Assembly (NCBI GenBank): GCA_016190155.1
Contig: JACPRB010000285.1
Span: 1 to 32,199, forward strand
Reading direction: 5' to 3'
Length of the DNA stretch: 32,199 bases
DNA from: Planctomycetota bacterium
Lineage (GTDB): Bacteria > Planctomycetota > MHYJ01 > JACPRB01
Shown: positions 16,894 to 23,967 of the stretch, piece by piece
How positions within the stretch are numbered: position 1 is the stretch's first letter
Layout: each line of letters opens with the position of its first letter
The notes under the pieces: generated by a model
The model's input: the letters and a program-made list of their open reading frames with translations, nothing else
What the model was told of the DNA's origin: nothing
Database searches by the model: none
Translations under genes and position numbers: made by a program

Positions 16894-17787
16894 ATGGTCG
16901 CCCTGGTCCGAACGGAAGGATTGGGCCGCGCCTTCGGGCGTCTTCGCGCGGTTCAGGATCTCAATCTGGAGGTCCAGGAGGGGGACATCTACGGCTTCCT
17001 CGGGCTCAACGGCGCCGGCAAGACCACGACGATCCGGATGCTCCTGGGCCTCATCCGCCCCACGACGGGCCGCGTATGGCTGTTCGGTAAGGAAGCCCGC
17101 CGCAACTTTATCGACGTGATGCGCCACGTGGGGTCTCTCGTCGAGCTGCCGGCGTATTACCCCCACCTGACCGCCCGGCAGAATCTGGAGATCGTCCGCC
17201 TCGCGACGGGCGGCTTGCCGGAGTCGCTGATCTCCGAAGTGCTCGAACGGGTGGGCCTGGCGGGCCGGATGGACGATCCGGTGCGCATGTACTCGCAGGG
17301 AATGCGACAGCGGCTGGGCATCGCCATGGCGCTCCTGCCGCGGCCGCGCCTCGTCATCCTCGACGAGCCGACCAACGGCCTGGACCCCCAGGGCGTCAAT
17401 CACATCCGGTCGCTCGTCATCGATATGAACCGGAACCACGGGGTCACGTTCATGATCTCCAGCCACCTGCTGCATGAGGTCGAGATCACCTGCAACCGCG
17501 TGGGTCTGCTCAAGGAAGGGCGGCTCATCGTGCAGGAGGCGGTGGAACGGCTGCTGTCGCAAACGAGCGGTTGGCTTCACGTCGGGACCGACCGGCGCGA
17601 GGAGGCGATCGCGGTCCTGAAGGGCTTGGATTACGTGCAGGCGGTGGAGGAGGGGGATGCCCTGCGGGTGAAGGCGGATCCCGCTCGGCACGCGGATCTC
17701 AACGCCGCCCTGGTGACCCGAGGCATTCGAGTCTCCGCGTTGACGCCGCAGAAGATGACGCTGGAGGACTTCTTTCTTTCCCGATGA
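16894..17787 (+). CDS. ABC transporter ATP-binding protein (ABC-2 type exporter)
   Basis: 297 aa. Walker A GLNGAGKT (37-44), signature SQGMRQR (134-140), Walker B with LVILDEP (153-159), and the switch His in TFMISSHLLHEVE are all intact. The C-terminal extension of about 75 residues resembles the CcmA/NatA-type ATPases that serve drug, antibiotic or polysaccharide exporters. The stop overlaps the permease start as ATGA, so the two form one transporter. No Shine-Dalgarno sequence precedes the ATG; a TACACT -10-like box sits at 16878-16883, ten bases before the start. Confidence 0.95.
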   Translation: MVALVRTEGLGRAFGRLRAVQDLNLEVQEGDIYGFLGLNGAGKTTTIRMLLGLIRPTTGRVWLFGKEARRNFIDVMRHVGSLVELPAYYPHLTARQNLEIVRLATGGLPESLISEVLERVGLAGRMDDPVRMYSQGMRQRLGIAMALLPRPRLVILDEPTNGLDPQGVNHIRSLVIDMNRNHGVTFMISSHLLHEVEITCNRVGLLKEGRLIVQEAVERLLSQTSGWLHVGTDRREEAIAVLKGLDYVQAVEEGDALRVKADPARHADLNAALVTRGIRVSALTPQKMTLEDFFLSR

Positions 17788-18659
17788 TCGGACGAATCGC
17801 CAGATTGGTGGGCGCGGAGCTTCTCAAACTGAGACGGCATCCGTTCTTCTACGTCTCCGTCCTGCTCGTGGTGACCGGCACGGTCCTGGGGGGGCTGTTC
17901 CTGCGGGAGGAACGGGAAACGGTCTGGAGAAGTTACAACGCGATTTCCATCTTCGCCGGCGGCGCCCGAGTCGGACTGAAGCTGGCGACCTTCGTCATGC
18001 TCGTCTTCGGCGCGCTGCTCTTCGCCGGCGAATTCGACAAGGGCACGATCAAGGTGCTGTTGACGCGCCCGATCCGGCGGTCGGACCTGTTCCTGGCGAA
18101 ATCCGCCGTCGCGACGCTGCTGGCGCTGTTTCTCATCGGTACGGTGCTGTACATCAGCCTGGCGGTGGGCTGTTCGGTCGGCGAACTGGGCATGGTGTGG
18201 GACGATCAATCGTACGTCAGCAACACTTCCTATGAGGCGTTGCTGGATCACGCGTTGAGGGCGATGGGGATGAGCGTCCTGCCCGTGATCGCGGCGGCCT
18301 TTTTCGGCGTGCTCGTATCCAATCTGACCGAGTCGTCGGGGTTCGCCGTGGCCATTACCCTGACGCTGTTCCTGCTGGCGGACGAGATCGTGCTGAGGGT
18401 GTTCCAGACCGACGAGGTGCGCCGCTTCTTCTTCAACCATTATCCGGCGTACGCATTCGACATCCTGCGGGACTTCGCGCGAGGATCGTCCACCCGATGG
18501 AAGGACGCCTTCGAATCACCGGTGGTCGTCCCGCTGGGCTCGTGGGGATCGGTGCCGATCCCCCTGGGACCGGCCTACGTGACGGTTCCCGTGCTGGGCA
18601 TCGCGACGTTCGCCGCGGCGGGCTTCGCGGTGTTTCGAGGGCGCAATATCACGGCGTGA
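17784..18659 (+). CDS. ABC-2 type transporter permease
   Basis: The ATG at 17784 overlaps the ATPase stop; the tracked 17571 start lies inside that gene. The product is 291 aa with about six hydrophobic segments: near the N-terminus (FFYVSVLLVVTGTVLGGLFL), KLATFVMLVFGALLFAG, SAVATLLALFLIGTVLYISL, SVLPVIAAAFFGVLV, FAVAITLTLFLLADEIVL and a last one near the C-terminus. GEFDKGTIKVLLTRPIRRSD between the second and third segments is the characteristic cytoplasmic motif of ABC-2 permeases (E...GT...L..P..R). The transported substrate cannot be told from the sequence. Confidence 0.92.
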   Translation: MIGRIARLVGAELLKLRRHPFFYVSVLLVVTGTVLGGLFLREERETVWRSYNAISIFAGGARVGLKLATFVMLVFGALLFAGEFDKGTIKVLLTRPIRRSDLFLAKSAVATLLALFLIGTVLYISLAVGCSVGELGMVWDDQSYVSNTSYEALLDHALRAMGMSVLPVIAAAFFGVLVSNLTESSGFAVAITLTLFLLADEIVLRVFQTDEVRRFFFNHYPAYAFDILRDFARGSSTRWKDAFESPVVVPLGSWGSVPIPLGPAYVTVPVLGIATFAAAGFAVFRGRNITA

Positions 18660-18667
18660 GGGCGGCC

Positions 18668-18696
18668 TTGCGTGCCTTTGCCCGATCGCCTATAAT
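18668..18696 (+). promoter_or_regulatory. Sigma-70 type promoter for the EIIA-CBS gene
   Basis: TTGCGT (18668-18673), a 17-nt spacer and a perfect TATAAT (18691-18696) lie just after the permease stop codon. Initiation near 18703 would give a leader of about 8 nt before the ATG at 18711, and no Shine-Dalgarno sequence is present there. Confidence 0.65.
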
Positions 18697-18710
18697 CGCC
18701 GAACCTAGCC

Positions 18711-19616
18711 ATGAAACTGTCTTCGCTGCTTCACCCCGCGCTGGTCAAATGCGGCATGGTCGCGACTTCCAAGCAGGAGGCGCTGGCCGAGCTTGTCCGC
18801 CTGCTCGTCGCCACTCAATCCAACCTGTCCGAGCCGGAGCTGCTGCAGGCGTTGGCCGAACGCGAGAAGCTGGGGCCATTTTCCATGGGCAAGGGCGTGG
18901 CGTTTCCGCATGCCCGCACGGAGAAAGTGTCCGACTTCACGATCGTGCTGGGCACCTCGCCGCAAGGCGTCGACTTCCGCGCCCCGGACGGGCACCGCGT
19001 CAAGGTCGCCATCCTTTTCGTCATTCCCAAGAAACACTCGAACCTGTACCTGCAGGCGCTGGCCGCCTTCCTGAACGTGCTCTCCGTGGAGGCGAACCTC
19101 CAGCGCGTCGCGGAGGCCAAGACGCCGCAGGAGATCATGGGCATTTTGGATACATTGTCGGGGCGCCCCCGGGAGGCGGCTCCGCTGGAATCCAACGGCG
19201 TGGCGTCCATCGTGACGGGGACGCCGCTGGCGAAGGCGATCGAGGCCCTGATCGCCGCCCGGGTGGATGCGCTCCCCGTGGTCGATCCCGAGGGCAATCT
19301 CGTCGGGGAGATCGGCGCGGGCACCATCCTGCAGCTCGGCGTCAAGGAGCACTTGCTGGCTTTGGCCAGCTCCGCATCCCTTCAGGGCGGCCTGGGACTG
19401 GAACAGGCGTTACGGCAACATGCGGACACCCCGGTCGAGGCCATTCCGGGGCTGGTTTCGCCCAACGGCTTCAAGACCGTCCAGGAAGACGAGTCGACGC
19501 TGGACGTCGCCGTGCGTTTGGCCCGCGGGGGAGGACGCGGCATCTACGTCTTGCGCGGCCGCAAGCTCGTCGGGATCGTCACGGCGCATGATCTGCTGAG
19601 GAAGCTGGGGCGCTGA
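18711..19616 (+). CDS. PTS EIIA (fructose/Ntr type, PtsN-like) fused to a CBS domain pair
   Basis: 301 aa. The N-terminal part of about 150 residues is an EIIA-fru/Ntr domain; MGKGVAFPHARTEKV contains the phosphorylatable His at 67 in the canonical PHAR context, followed by GTSPQGVDFRAPDG. The C-terminal part, from about 165, is a tandem CBS module (SIVTGTPLAKAIEALIAARV, LPVVDPEGNLVGEI, then FKTVQEDESTLDVAVRLARG and GIVTAHDLLRKL) that would bind an adenine nucleotide. EIIA-Ntr proteins regulate transport and nitrogen or potassium physiology by phosphorylation state. The fusion suggests that phosphorylation and nucleotide sensing are integrated in one cytoplasmic protein. No EI, HPr or PTS permease is in the window. 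The stop overlaps the next start (TGATG). Confidence 0.9.
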   Translation: MKLSSLLHPALVKCGMVATSKQEALAELVRLLVATQSNLSEPELLQALAEREKLGPFSMGKGVAFPHARTEKVSDFTIVLGTSPQGVDFRAPDGHRVKVAILFVIPKKHSNLYLQALAAFLNVLSVEANLQRVAEAKTPQEIMGILDTLSGRPREAAPLESNGVASIVTGTPLAKAIEALIAARVDALPVVDPEGNLVGEIGAGTILQLGVKEHLLALASSASLQGGLGLEQALRQHADTPVEAIPGLVSPNGFKTVQEDESTLDVAVRLARGGGRGIYVLRGRKLVGIVTAHDLLRKLGR

Positions 19617-20212
19617 TGACGGATACGGAACCCTCCGTCTCCCTCGGCCACTACGCGCGAGGCGCCGAGCAATTCAAGAAGAAGAACTTCGCGGAGGCCG
19701 TCCGCTGCTTCAAACTGACCCTCGAGGAAGATCCCAAGTTCTACCGGGCGTGGGCGTACCTGGGAATGGCTTATGCGAGCCTCGGCCAGATCGACGAAGC
19801 GATAGAAGCTTATCGCAAGTGCATCGAGCTGGAGCCCAAATACCACAAGGCGTTCAACAACGTGGGAGAGCTGTATCGCCGCAAAGGGGTTCTCGACTAC
19901 GCGGCCATGGTGTTCAAAATGGCCACTGAGATCGACGACTCGCACCCGCATTACTTCTACAACCTGGGCCTCACTTATTCCGACATCGGGATGCTCCGCC
20001 AAGCCGAGGAGGCGCTTTCGCGGGCGCACGCGATGCAGCCGGCCGATTTCGAATACGCCGCGGAGCTGGCGCAGGTGCAATTCAAACTGGGGAAGGTTGA
20101 GGAGGCGCGCCGGGCGGTGGAAGGCTTCCTCCGCGCGGCCCCTCAGCACGAACGGGCGCCGGAGATGGCGGCACGCCTCAAGATGCTGCAGCGTCGATCG
20201 AGTACGCCGTAG
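19616..20212 (+). CDS. Tetratricopeptide repeat protein
   Basis: 198 aa, with the ATG overlapping the upstream stop, so it is translationally coupled to the EIIA-CBS gene. It consists almost wholly of TPR units, starting with YARGAEQFKKKNFAEAVRCF, then RAWAYLGMAYASLGQIDEAI, KAFNNVGELYRRKGVLDYAA, HYFYNLGLTYSDIGMLRQAE and a last unit (AELAQVQFKLGKVEEARRAV). No signal peptide is present, so it is probably a cytoplasmic protein-protein interaction scaffold. Its partner may be the EIIA-CBS protein, but that rests only on gene coupling. Confidence 0.9.
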   Translation: MTDTEPSVSLGHYARGAEQFKKKNFAEAVRCFKLTLEEDPKFYRAWAYLGMAYASLGQIDEAIEAYRKCIELEPKYHKAFNNVGELYRRKGVLDYAAMVFKMATEIDDSHPHYFYNLGLTYSDIGMLRQAEEALSRAHAMQPADFEYAAELAQVQFKLGKVEEARRAVEGFLRAAPQHERAPEMAARLKMLQRRSSTP

Positions 20213-20236
20213 GTCGTACGCGAGCGGTCACGACGG

Positions 20237-20635
20237 CTATTCCTCCGGCTCGACGATCACGCCTCCCGGACCGGGAGATTCGGACGTGAATCGAATCCGT
20301 CCCGGACTCGATCCTTGAGTCTCGACGGCTCCGCAATCCAAGAGACGCACACCCGGACGGCTCGGCCGGACGCGGAAGCGGTGCCTCTCATGCGGCCGCG
20401 CGCCGGGGACCCACACTTCGACCGTGGCCGGCTGCCCGACGCGAGGCGATTCGTGTCCGACGAACCGCACCTCGAAGTGGGCGAGGACACGAACCGCCCG
20501 TTCCAACACCGTCAGACGCTCGTGCTCGGCCAGGCGCCACGAATGATGCTGGGGCGTCGGAGGCGGCGCCGGAGCGGCGCAGCCGGCCAGCATGGCGAGC
20601 AGGACTACTTTCCCGTAGGACACGATTTGGCCCAT
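20237..20635 (-). CDS. Small predicted lipoprotein downstream of the TraH-like gene
   Basis: 132 aa. The N-terminus MGQIVSYGKVVLLAMLAGC is a lipoprotein signal peptide ending in the lipobox LAGC (Cys19), followed by a Pro-rich linker (AAPAPPPTPQ). The remaining 95 residues look like a single beta-sandwich (HFEVRFVGHESPRVGQPATV), but I recognise no family. It lacks the Cys pattern expected of TraV, the lipoprotein of F-type secretion. It overlaps the TraH-like gene by 31 bp, so it is the last gene of that operon and may supply an outer-membrane-anchored component of the same assembly. Confidence 0.72.
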   Translation of the reverse strand: MGQIVSYGKVVLLAMLAGCAAPAPPPTPQHHSWRLAEHERLTVLERAVRVLAHFEVRFVGHESPRVGQPATVEVWVPGARPHERHRFRVRPSRPGVRLLDCGAVETQGSSPGRIRFTSESPGPGGVIVEPEE

Positions 20636-21810
20636 TCGCGGGTCTGGTACGCAGCGGCGGCTTGCTGGTCTCGGACGCGCCAGTCCGACGTGTTCAGACG
20701 CATCCGCTCGATTATGTGGTCCTCCATGACGGCTTCGGCGCGCAGGCGCGCCCGAGTCACCCGCTCGTTCATCTCGAACGCCTCCTTGAGCCGGCGGATC
20801 TCCTCGTCGAGGCGGCGCGATTCCTGCTCAAGCGCCCCCTGAACCGTAGGATCGGTCGACAAGGTCCTCGCGGACGCCAGCGCCGCCTGCACGTCGCCCG
20901 CCTCCCGCGTCACTTCGGCCAAGGCGCAGGCGGAAGCCAGCATCGAGACGACCAGATCCCGTTCCACGGGATCCATGGCGCTCAAGCGCTGAACCTCGTC
21001 GTTGCTCATGGGAGGCGCGCCGGGCGGCGAGAGACGATCCAGAGCGTCCGGAGAGAGCGGCCCGCGCGGAGCCTCCGCGGCCGCCGCCGTGAGCGCTTGG
21101 ACGTAGTCCGCGCGCTTGCCGTCGTAACGTCGATCGACGGGGCGTACCTTGACGTCGCCTCCGAAGCGATGCGGACTCAAGGTCAAGCGGCTCACGTAAT
21201 GATCGAGGAGCTCCCGCGGCTTGTCCGACAACTTCAGCGCCTCCCCGATCTCGCGAACCAGATCGATCTCCTGCACGCGTTGCCCGCGCAGGCCGCGCAT
21301 TTCGATCGCGTCGCGACACTGCTGCATCGCTTCGTCGAGCGGCACTCCCTCCGCTTGCTTGCGCTCCAGGCACTCTTTGACGGCAGCCGCGCGCAGTTGC
21401 CGGTCGGGACCTCCCGCAAGCTGTTCCACCGCGCGACACTGGTCGAGCTGCATCTGCAGGAAATCCTGCGTGGTCAGGCGGTAGTGTTTGATGGCGTCGC
21501 ATACCGTCGGCGACATCTGGCAGGCCAGCACCAGGGCGGAGCCCGCCAGCTCCGATCGCGCCCGAGCGACGAGCGCGCCGACGAGTTCATCCTTGACGCT
21601 CTTATTGAAGATGGAGGTGAAGCTCCCCTTGAGATCGAATCGGCCGCACGCCAAATCGGGGGCGAACTCCAGATCGAGGTCGATCCGACCGGGGGCGATC
21701 GTCGTCGTTCGTTCGACCCGGGGTCCGACACGAAGATCCAGTCGGTCTGGGCTTGCCCGCGATCGTTCCATGAGATCCTGGCACAAGGCGACGCAAAGGA
21801 GGAGAGTCAT
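20605..21810 (-). CDS. TraH-like protein (F-type pilus assembly family)
   Basis: The ATG at 21810 overlaps the TraF-like stop (ATGA), giving 401 aa; the tracked 22005 start lies inside the upstream gene. It begins with a short leader, MTLLLCVALC. Residues 54-133 match the TraH pattern: ACGRFDLKGSFTSIFN (CG-x-D-x4-GSF-x-x-I-N), a helix, then LACQMSPTVCDAI (MSP), and DQCRAVEQLAGG near 124. Six cysteines lie at 55, 97, 104, 125, 147 and 165. The C-terminal third (about 310-395) is a charged helix likely to form a coiled coil. In F, TraH is an exported protein needed for pilus extension that interacts with TraF, TraU, TraW and TrbI. Divergence from F TraH is large, so function may differ. Confidence 0.68.
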   Translation of the reverse strand: MTLLLCVALCQDLMERSRASPDRLDLRVGPRVERTTTIAPGRIDLDLEFAPDLACGRFDLKGSFTSIFNKSVKDELVGALVARARSELAGSALVLACQMSPTVCDAIKHYRLTTQDFLQMQLDQCRAVEQLAGGPDRQLRAAAVKECLERKQAEGVPLDEAMQQCRDAIEMRGLRGQRVQEIDLVREIGEALKLSDKPRELLDHYVSRLTLSPHRFGGDVKVRPVDRRYDGKRADYVQALTAAAAEAPRGPLSPDALDRLSPPGAPPMSNDEVQRLSAMDPVERDLVVSMLASACALAEVTREAGDVQAALASARTLSTDPTVQGALEQESRRLDEEIRRLKEAFEMNERVTRARLRAEAVMEDHIIERMRLNTSDWRVRDQQAAAAYQTREWAKSCPTGK

Positions 21811-22295
21811 CGCGTCAGCTCCTCGATTTGGTCCCGCGTGCGCAGGCCGCGCAGGACACGACCGTCGATCACGAGGGTGGGCGTAGCCGTCACCTTGTAG
21901 CGCTCCCAGAGTTCCGGAGCGTCGCGAGGCGTCAAGCGCCGCAGCGGGCGCTCGCCCAGGTCCGCCGCCTCGAGCCGGCGATCTTGCTCGGCGCAATGTG
22001 GACAACCCTCTTGCGCGAAGTAGAGAATCTCCCGGCGATCGGTCGGCGGGGCCGACGACTGCACCTCCTCGATCGCTTCGAGCGCCGCCCTCAGTCTAGC
22101 CAGCCGGTCCTCTTGCCACTGGAGGTAAGCCCGGGCGTTCTCATGGGTCGGTTCCTCCAGGAGCCGGACGACGGGCTCGGGCGGGGTATGCCCCGGTTCC
22201 ACCCAAGGCGGCGGATCGGCTCCCTTCTTCTTCGTGCCCCAGAAGTCCACATCGGGTTTCTCGAAGAACTGCATCAGGAGGATCAGCGCGAACAT
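21807..22295 (-). CDS. TraF-like thioredoxin-fold protein with CPHC motif
   Basis: The ATG at 22295 is fixed by a near-perfect Shine-Dalgarno sequence (AAGGAGGTG, 5-7 nt upstream), giving 162 aa. Residues 10-20 (FFEKPDVDFWG) and 46-62 (EEPTHENARAYLQWQED) match the N-terminal region of conjugal TraF proteins. The C-terminal half is a thioredoxin fold with ILYFAQEGCPHC (catalytic CxxC at 98-101) and the cis-Pro loop TATPTLVIDG (Pro139). The leader MFALILLMQFF is short and lacks basic residues, so export is likely but not certain. F-plasmid TraF lacks CxxC whereas many homologues keep it, so oxidase or isomerase activity is possible here. Cysteine-rich TraH is the obvious candidate substrate. 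It overlaps both neighbours. Confidence 0.78.
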   Translation of the reverse strand: MFALILLMQFFEKPDVDFWGTKKKGADPPPWVEPGHTPPEPVVRLLEEPTHENARAYLQWQEDRLARLRAALEAIEEVQSSAPPTDRREILYFAQEGCPHCAEQDRRLEAADLGERPLRRLTPRDAPELWERYKVTATPTLVIDGRVLRGLRTRDQIEELTR

Positions 22296-22663
22296 GTCAG
22301 CACCTCCTTGAGATCCGTTCGAGCGCCGTGGGCGACGTGTCCCCGGTAGACGAAGCATGGCGTGCGCGCGACACGATAGAGGCGGGCCAGGGCGAGCCCT
22401 TCCTCGTCGATGACGCGCAGCTCTCCGAGATCGGCCAGGGCGGAGAGGAACGGTTCGGGCCAGTCGTTGAAGCCGGTGAGCAGAAGGACCGGCCGCACGG
22501 GCACGCCGCTTCGTCGCAGCGCCTTGGCGAGTTCATCGAGCCGCGGCGTGTCGGGCGAGAAGAAGAAGTAGAGCGTGGCGGGATCGATCGCCGGTTCGTC
22601 GTCCTGGGCCGTGGCCGCCAGCGTTGCCGCGGCGGCGCCCAGGATCCACATCGCGCGTCTCAC
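22283..22663 (-). CDS. TrbC-like protein (F-type conjugative pilin assembly family)
   Basis: 126 aa from a GTG at 22663; an alternative ATG four codons in would lose the two arginines of the signal peptide (RRAMWILGAAAATLAATA-QDDE). The mature region has the TrbC layout: a strand ending FFFSPDTPRLDELAKALRRSGVPV, a strand LLLTGF, a helix, VIDEEGLALARLYRV, then RTPCFVYRGHVAHG. This is a thioredoxin-like fold with a cis-Pro position but without CxxC, as in F-type TrbC. In F, TrbC is periplasmic and needed for pilus assembly. The start overlaps a short upstream reading frame, and the 3' end overlaps the TraF-like gene by 13 bp, so coupling is strong. Similarity is moderate and judged by eye. Confidence 0.6.
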   Translation of the reverse strand: MRRAMWILGAAAATLAATAQDDEPAIDPATLYFFFSPDTPRLDELAKALRRSGVPVRPVLLLTGFNDWPEPFLSALADLGELRVIDEEGLALARLYRVARTPCFVYRGHVAHGARTDLKEVLTCSR

Positions 22664-22705
22664 GCCGGGGTGTGTCGGTGGGCGTGAAGAATCGTCATGA
22701 AATCC

Positions 22706-22734
22706 GCCGGCGTACCGACTTTCACTTCGCCGGC
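22706..22734 (-). promoter_or_regulatory. Hairpin between the upstream gene and the TrbC-like gene
   Basis: GCCGGCG (22706-22712) and CGCCGGC (22728-22734) are perfectly complementary arms with a 15-nt loop that includes the stop codon of the upstream gene. There is no T-run after it on the minus strand, so it is more likely an RNA processing or attenuation structure than a strong terminator. Confidence 0.35.
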
Positions 22735-23420
22735 AATGGGTAGGTGATCACCACATCCACGGAGTCAATCAGGGCTCCGTCTTCGACTCGCTTCGCCTTG
22801 TAGTACAGAATGCCTCGGTTGGAGTTCCGCAACCGACCCACATGGAACTTGGCGAGCTTCCCCGAGTTGGTTTCGGGGTCGAAGGTCGCCTCTAACGCCC
22901 AGGCGTAGCCGTCCCACGGAAAGGTGTGGCCTGGGGGCGTGTGGATCTCCGATCTCTGATCGCACGTGCCGAAGGGCGTAGCGACAACGGCGTTCTTCAG
23001 ATTGATCTTCACTCCATGCAAGGCCGGCAGATCTTCTTCACATTGAAACGTGAAGACGCCTTCCGGATCTTGGGCCAGTTCCACCGTCACTTCTCGCGCC
23101 TTCACGAGCCCTGTCTGCTTCGCCAGCTTCAAGAAATCCCGGTATTCTGCGCGGGTCAGGCCGAGCTTCTCATCATAAGGAAGCGGTTCTCCCGGTTTCG
23201 CCTCGCGCGCATGCTCCTGGAACCACTCGGGGTCTTCCTGAGCGGCCGCTTGTAGCTTTGCCGTCAATTCTTCGAGACGCGGGGTAGTCCTGAGGGTCAT
23301 GAGGTCGATCTTGCCCTTGACGTGCGCCAGGAGCTTGGGGACCTGGTGGGACATCTTCGCTTCGAGCGCATCGCCGTCCGTCTGCAGCGCACACCCCACA
23401 ACGATCAGCCACTGGATCAT
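22722..23420 (-). CDS. Conserved-looking exported protein of unknown function, first gene of the tra-like operon
   Basis: The tracked ORF runs to 24059 only by chance read-through of the repeat-rich gap; the ATG at 23420 (MIQWLIVVGCALQTDGD) has a weak GGGAAG upstream and gives 232 aa. The leader is short; VVGC resembles a lipobox, but no basic N-terminal residue is present. The middle holds LPYDEKLGLTRAEYRDFLKLAK, and the C-terminal half is beta-rich (FPWDGYAWALEATFDP, RGILYYKAKRVEDG). I do not recognise a named family. Base composition is visibly less GC-rich than in its neighbours, hinting at a different origin. It lies 58 bp upstream of the TrbC-like gene on the same strand and may be co-transcribed, though a hairpin separates them. 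Confidence 0.65.
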   Translation of the reverse strand: MIQWLIVVGCALQTDGDALEAKMSHQVPKLLAHVKGKIDLMTLRTTPRLEELTAKLQAAAQEDPEWFQEHAREAKPGEPLPYDEKLGLTRAEYRDFLKLAKQTGLVKAREVTVELAQDPEGVFTFQCEEDLPALHGVKINLKNAVVATPFGTCDQRSEIHTPPGHTFPWDGYAWALEATFDPETNSGKLAKFHVGRLRNSNRGILYYKAKRVEDGALIDSVDVVITYPLPAK

Positions 23421-23530
23421 GGTGTCTTCCCTTTCACGCGATATTCGGCTCTCTATTCGATCTAAACGGCGATTCGTTCGTCCGAATCGACGTGACTCCA
23501 TGATCTCCGTATCGTGCGCGAACCCCACGT

Positions 23531-23773
23531 GAACCGTGCCCGAATTCTGGCACGATTCAATTTGGGCTTGTGCGAGGACACAGAGGGGAGCAGAGAACGT
23601 AGAGCTGCGGGCCAAATCGCAGAGATCGCAGAGGGTCGCAGAAACGGAGGAGAACGGGAGAAATCGCCTCTCTGCACCCTCTGCGTTCTCTGCGATTAGG
23701 TTCTCTCTGCGCCCTCGACTGCTCAATAAGCCTGCCACGACTGTCACCCTCGGTTGAACCATGCCCGAATTCT
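23531..23773. repeat. 18-bp direct repeats bracketing a CAGAG-rich element
   Basis: GAACCGTGCCCGAATTCT (23531-23548) recurs as GAACCATGCCCGAATTCT (23756-23773), matching at 17 of 18 positions. The 207 bp between them hold CACAGAGGGGAGCAGAGAAC, the AATCGCAGAG hairpin and TTCTCTCTGCGCCCTCG. The arrangement could be a small non-autonomous element with duplicated flanks, or a local duplication. Confidence 0.6.
23615..23697. repeat. Imperfect inverted repeat of CGCAGAG units
   Basis: The left arm AATCGCAGAGATCGCAGAGG (continuing GTCGCAGA, 23615-23642) pairs with the right arm TCTGCACCCTCTGCGTTCTC (continuing TGCGATT, 23671-23697), with a 28-nt loop. CGCAGAG-unit repeats of this kind occur between genes in many environmental bacterial genomes; to my knowledge no function has been assigned. 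Confidence 0.65.
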
Positions 23774-23967
23774 CGATCGATTTCCTGCCGAAGTCGGCCT
23801 CCCGAGCGCACACCTGCACGGCCGCTATGCGGCGGTTCTTTGAAAATCCGGACCCGGGAGCGCAAATTTTTCCGTGCTTCCGCCGGCCTTCCTTGTCCGG
23901 AGGGTGCGCATGAACGCGACGCCCTCCGGCGGGGACGTCGCATCGACTCATTTCGAGGAGGTGTACC

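Noticed and set aside
20213-20236. Terminator between the TPR gene and the lipoprotein gene
   Set aside because: Only a 5-bp GTCGT/ACGAC pairing is visible and there is no T-run.
23615-23697. CRISPR-like array
   Set aside because: The CGCAGAG units are short, irregular and arranged as an inverted repeat without unique spacers.
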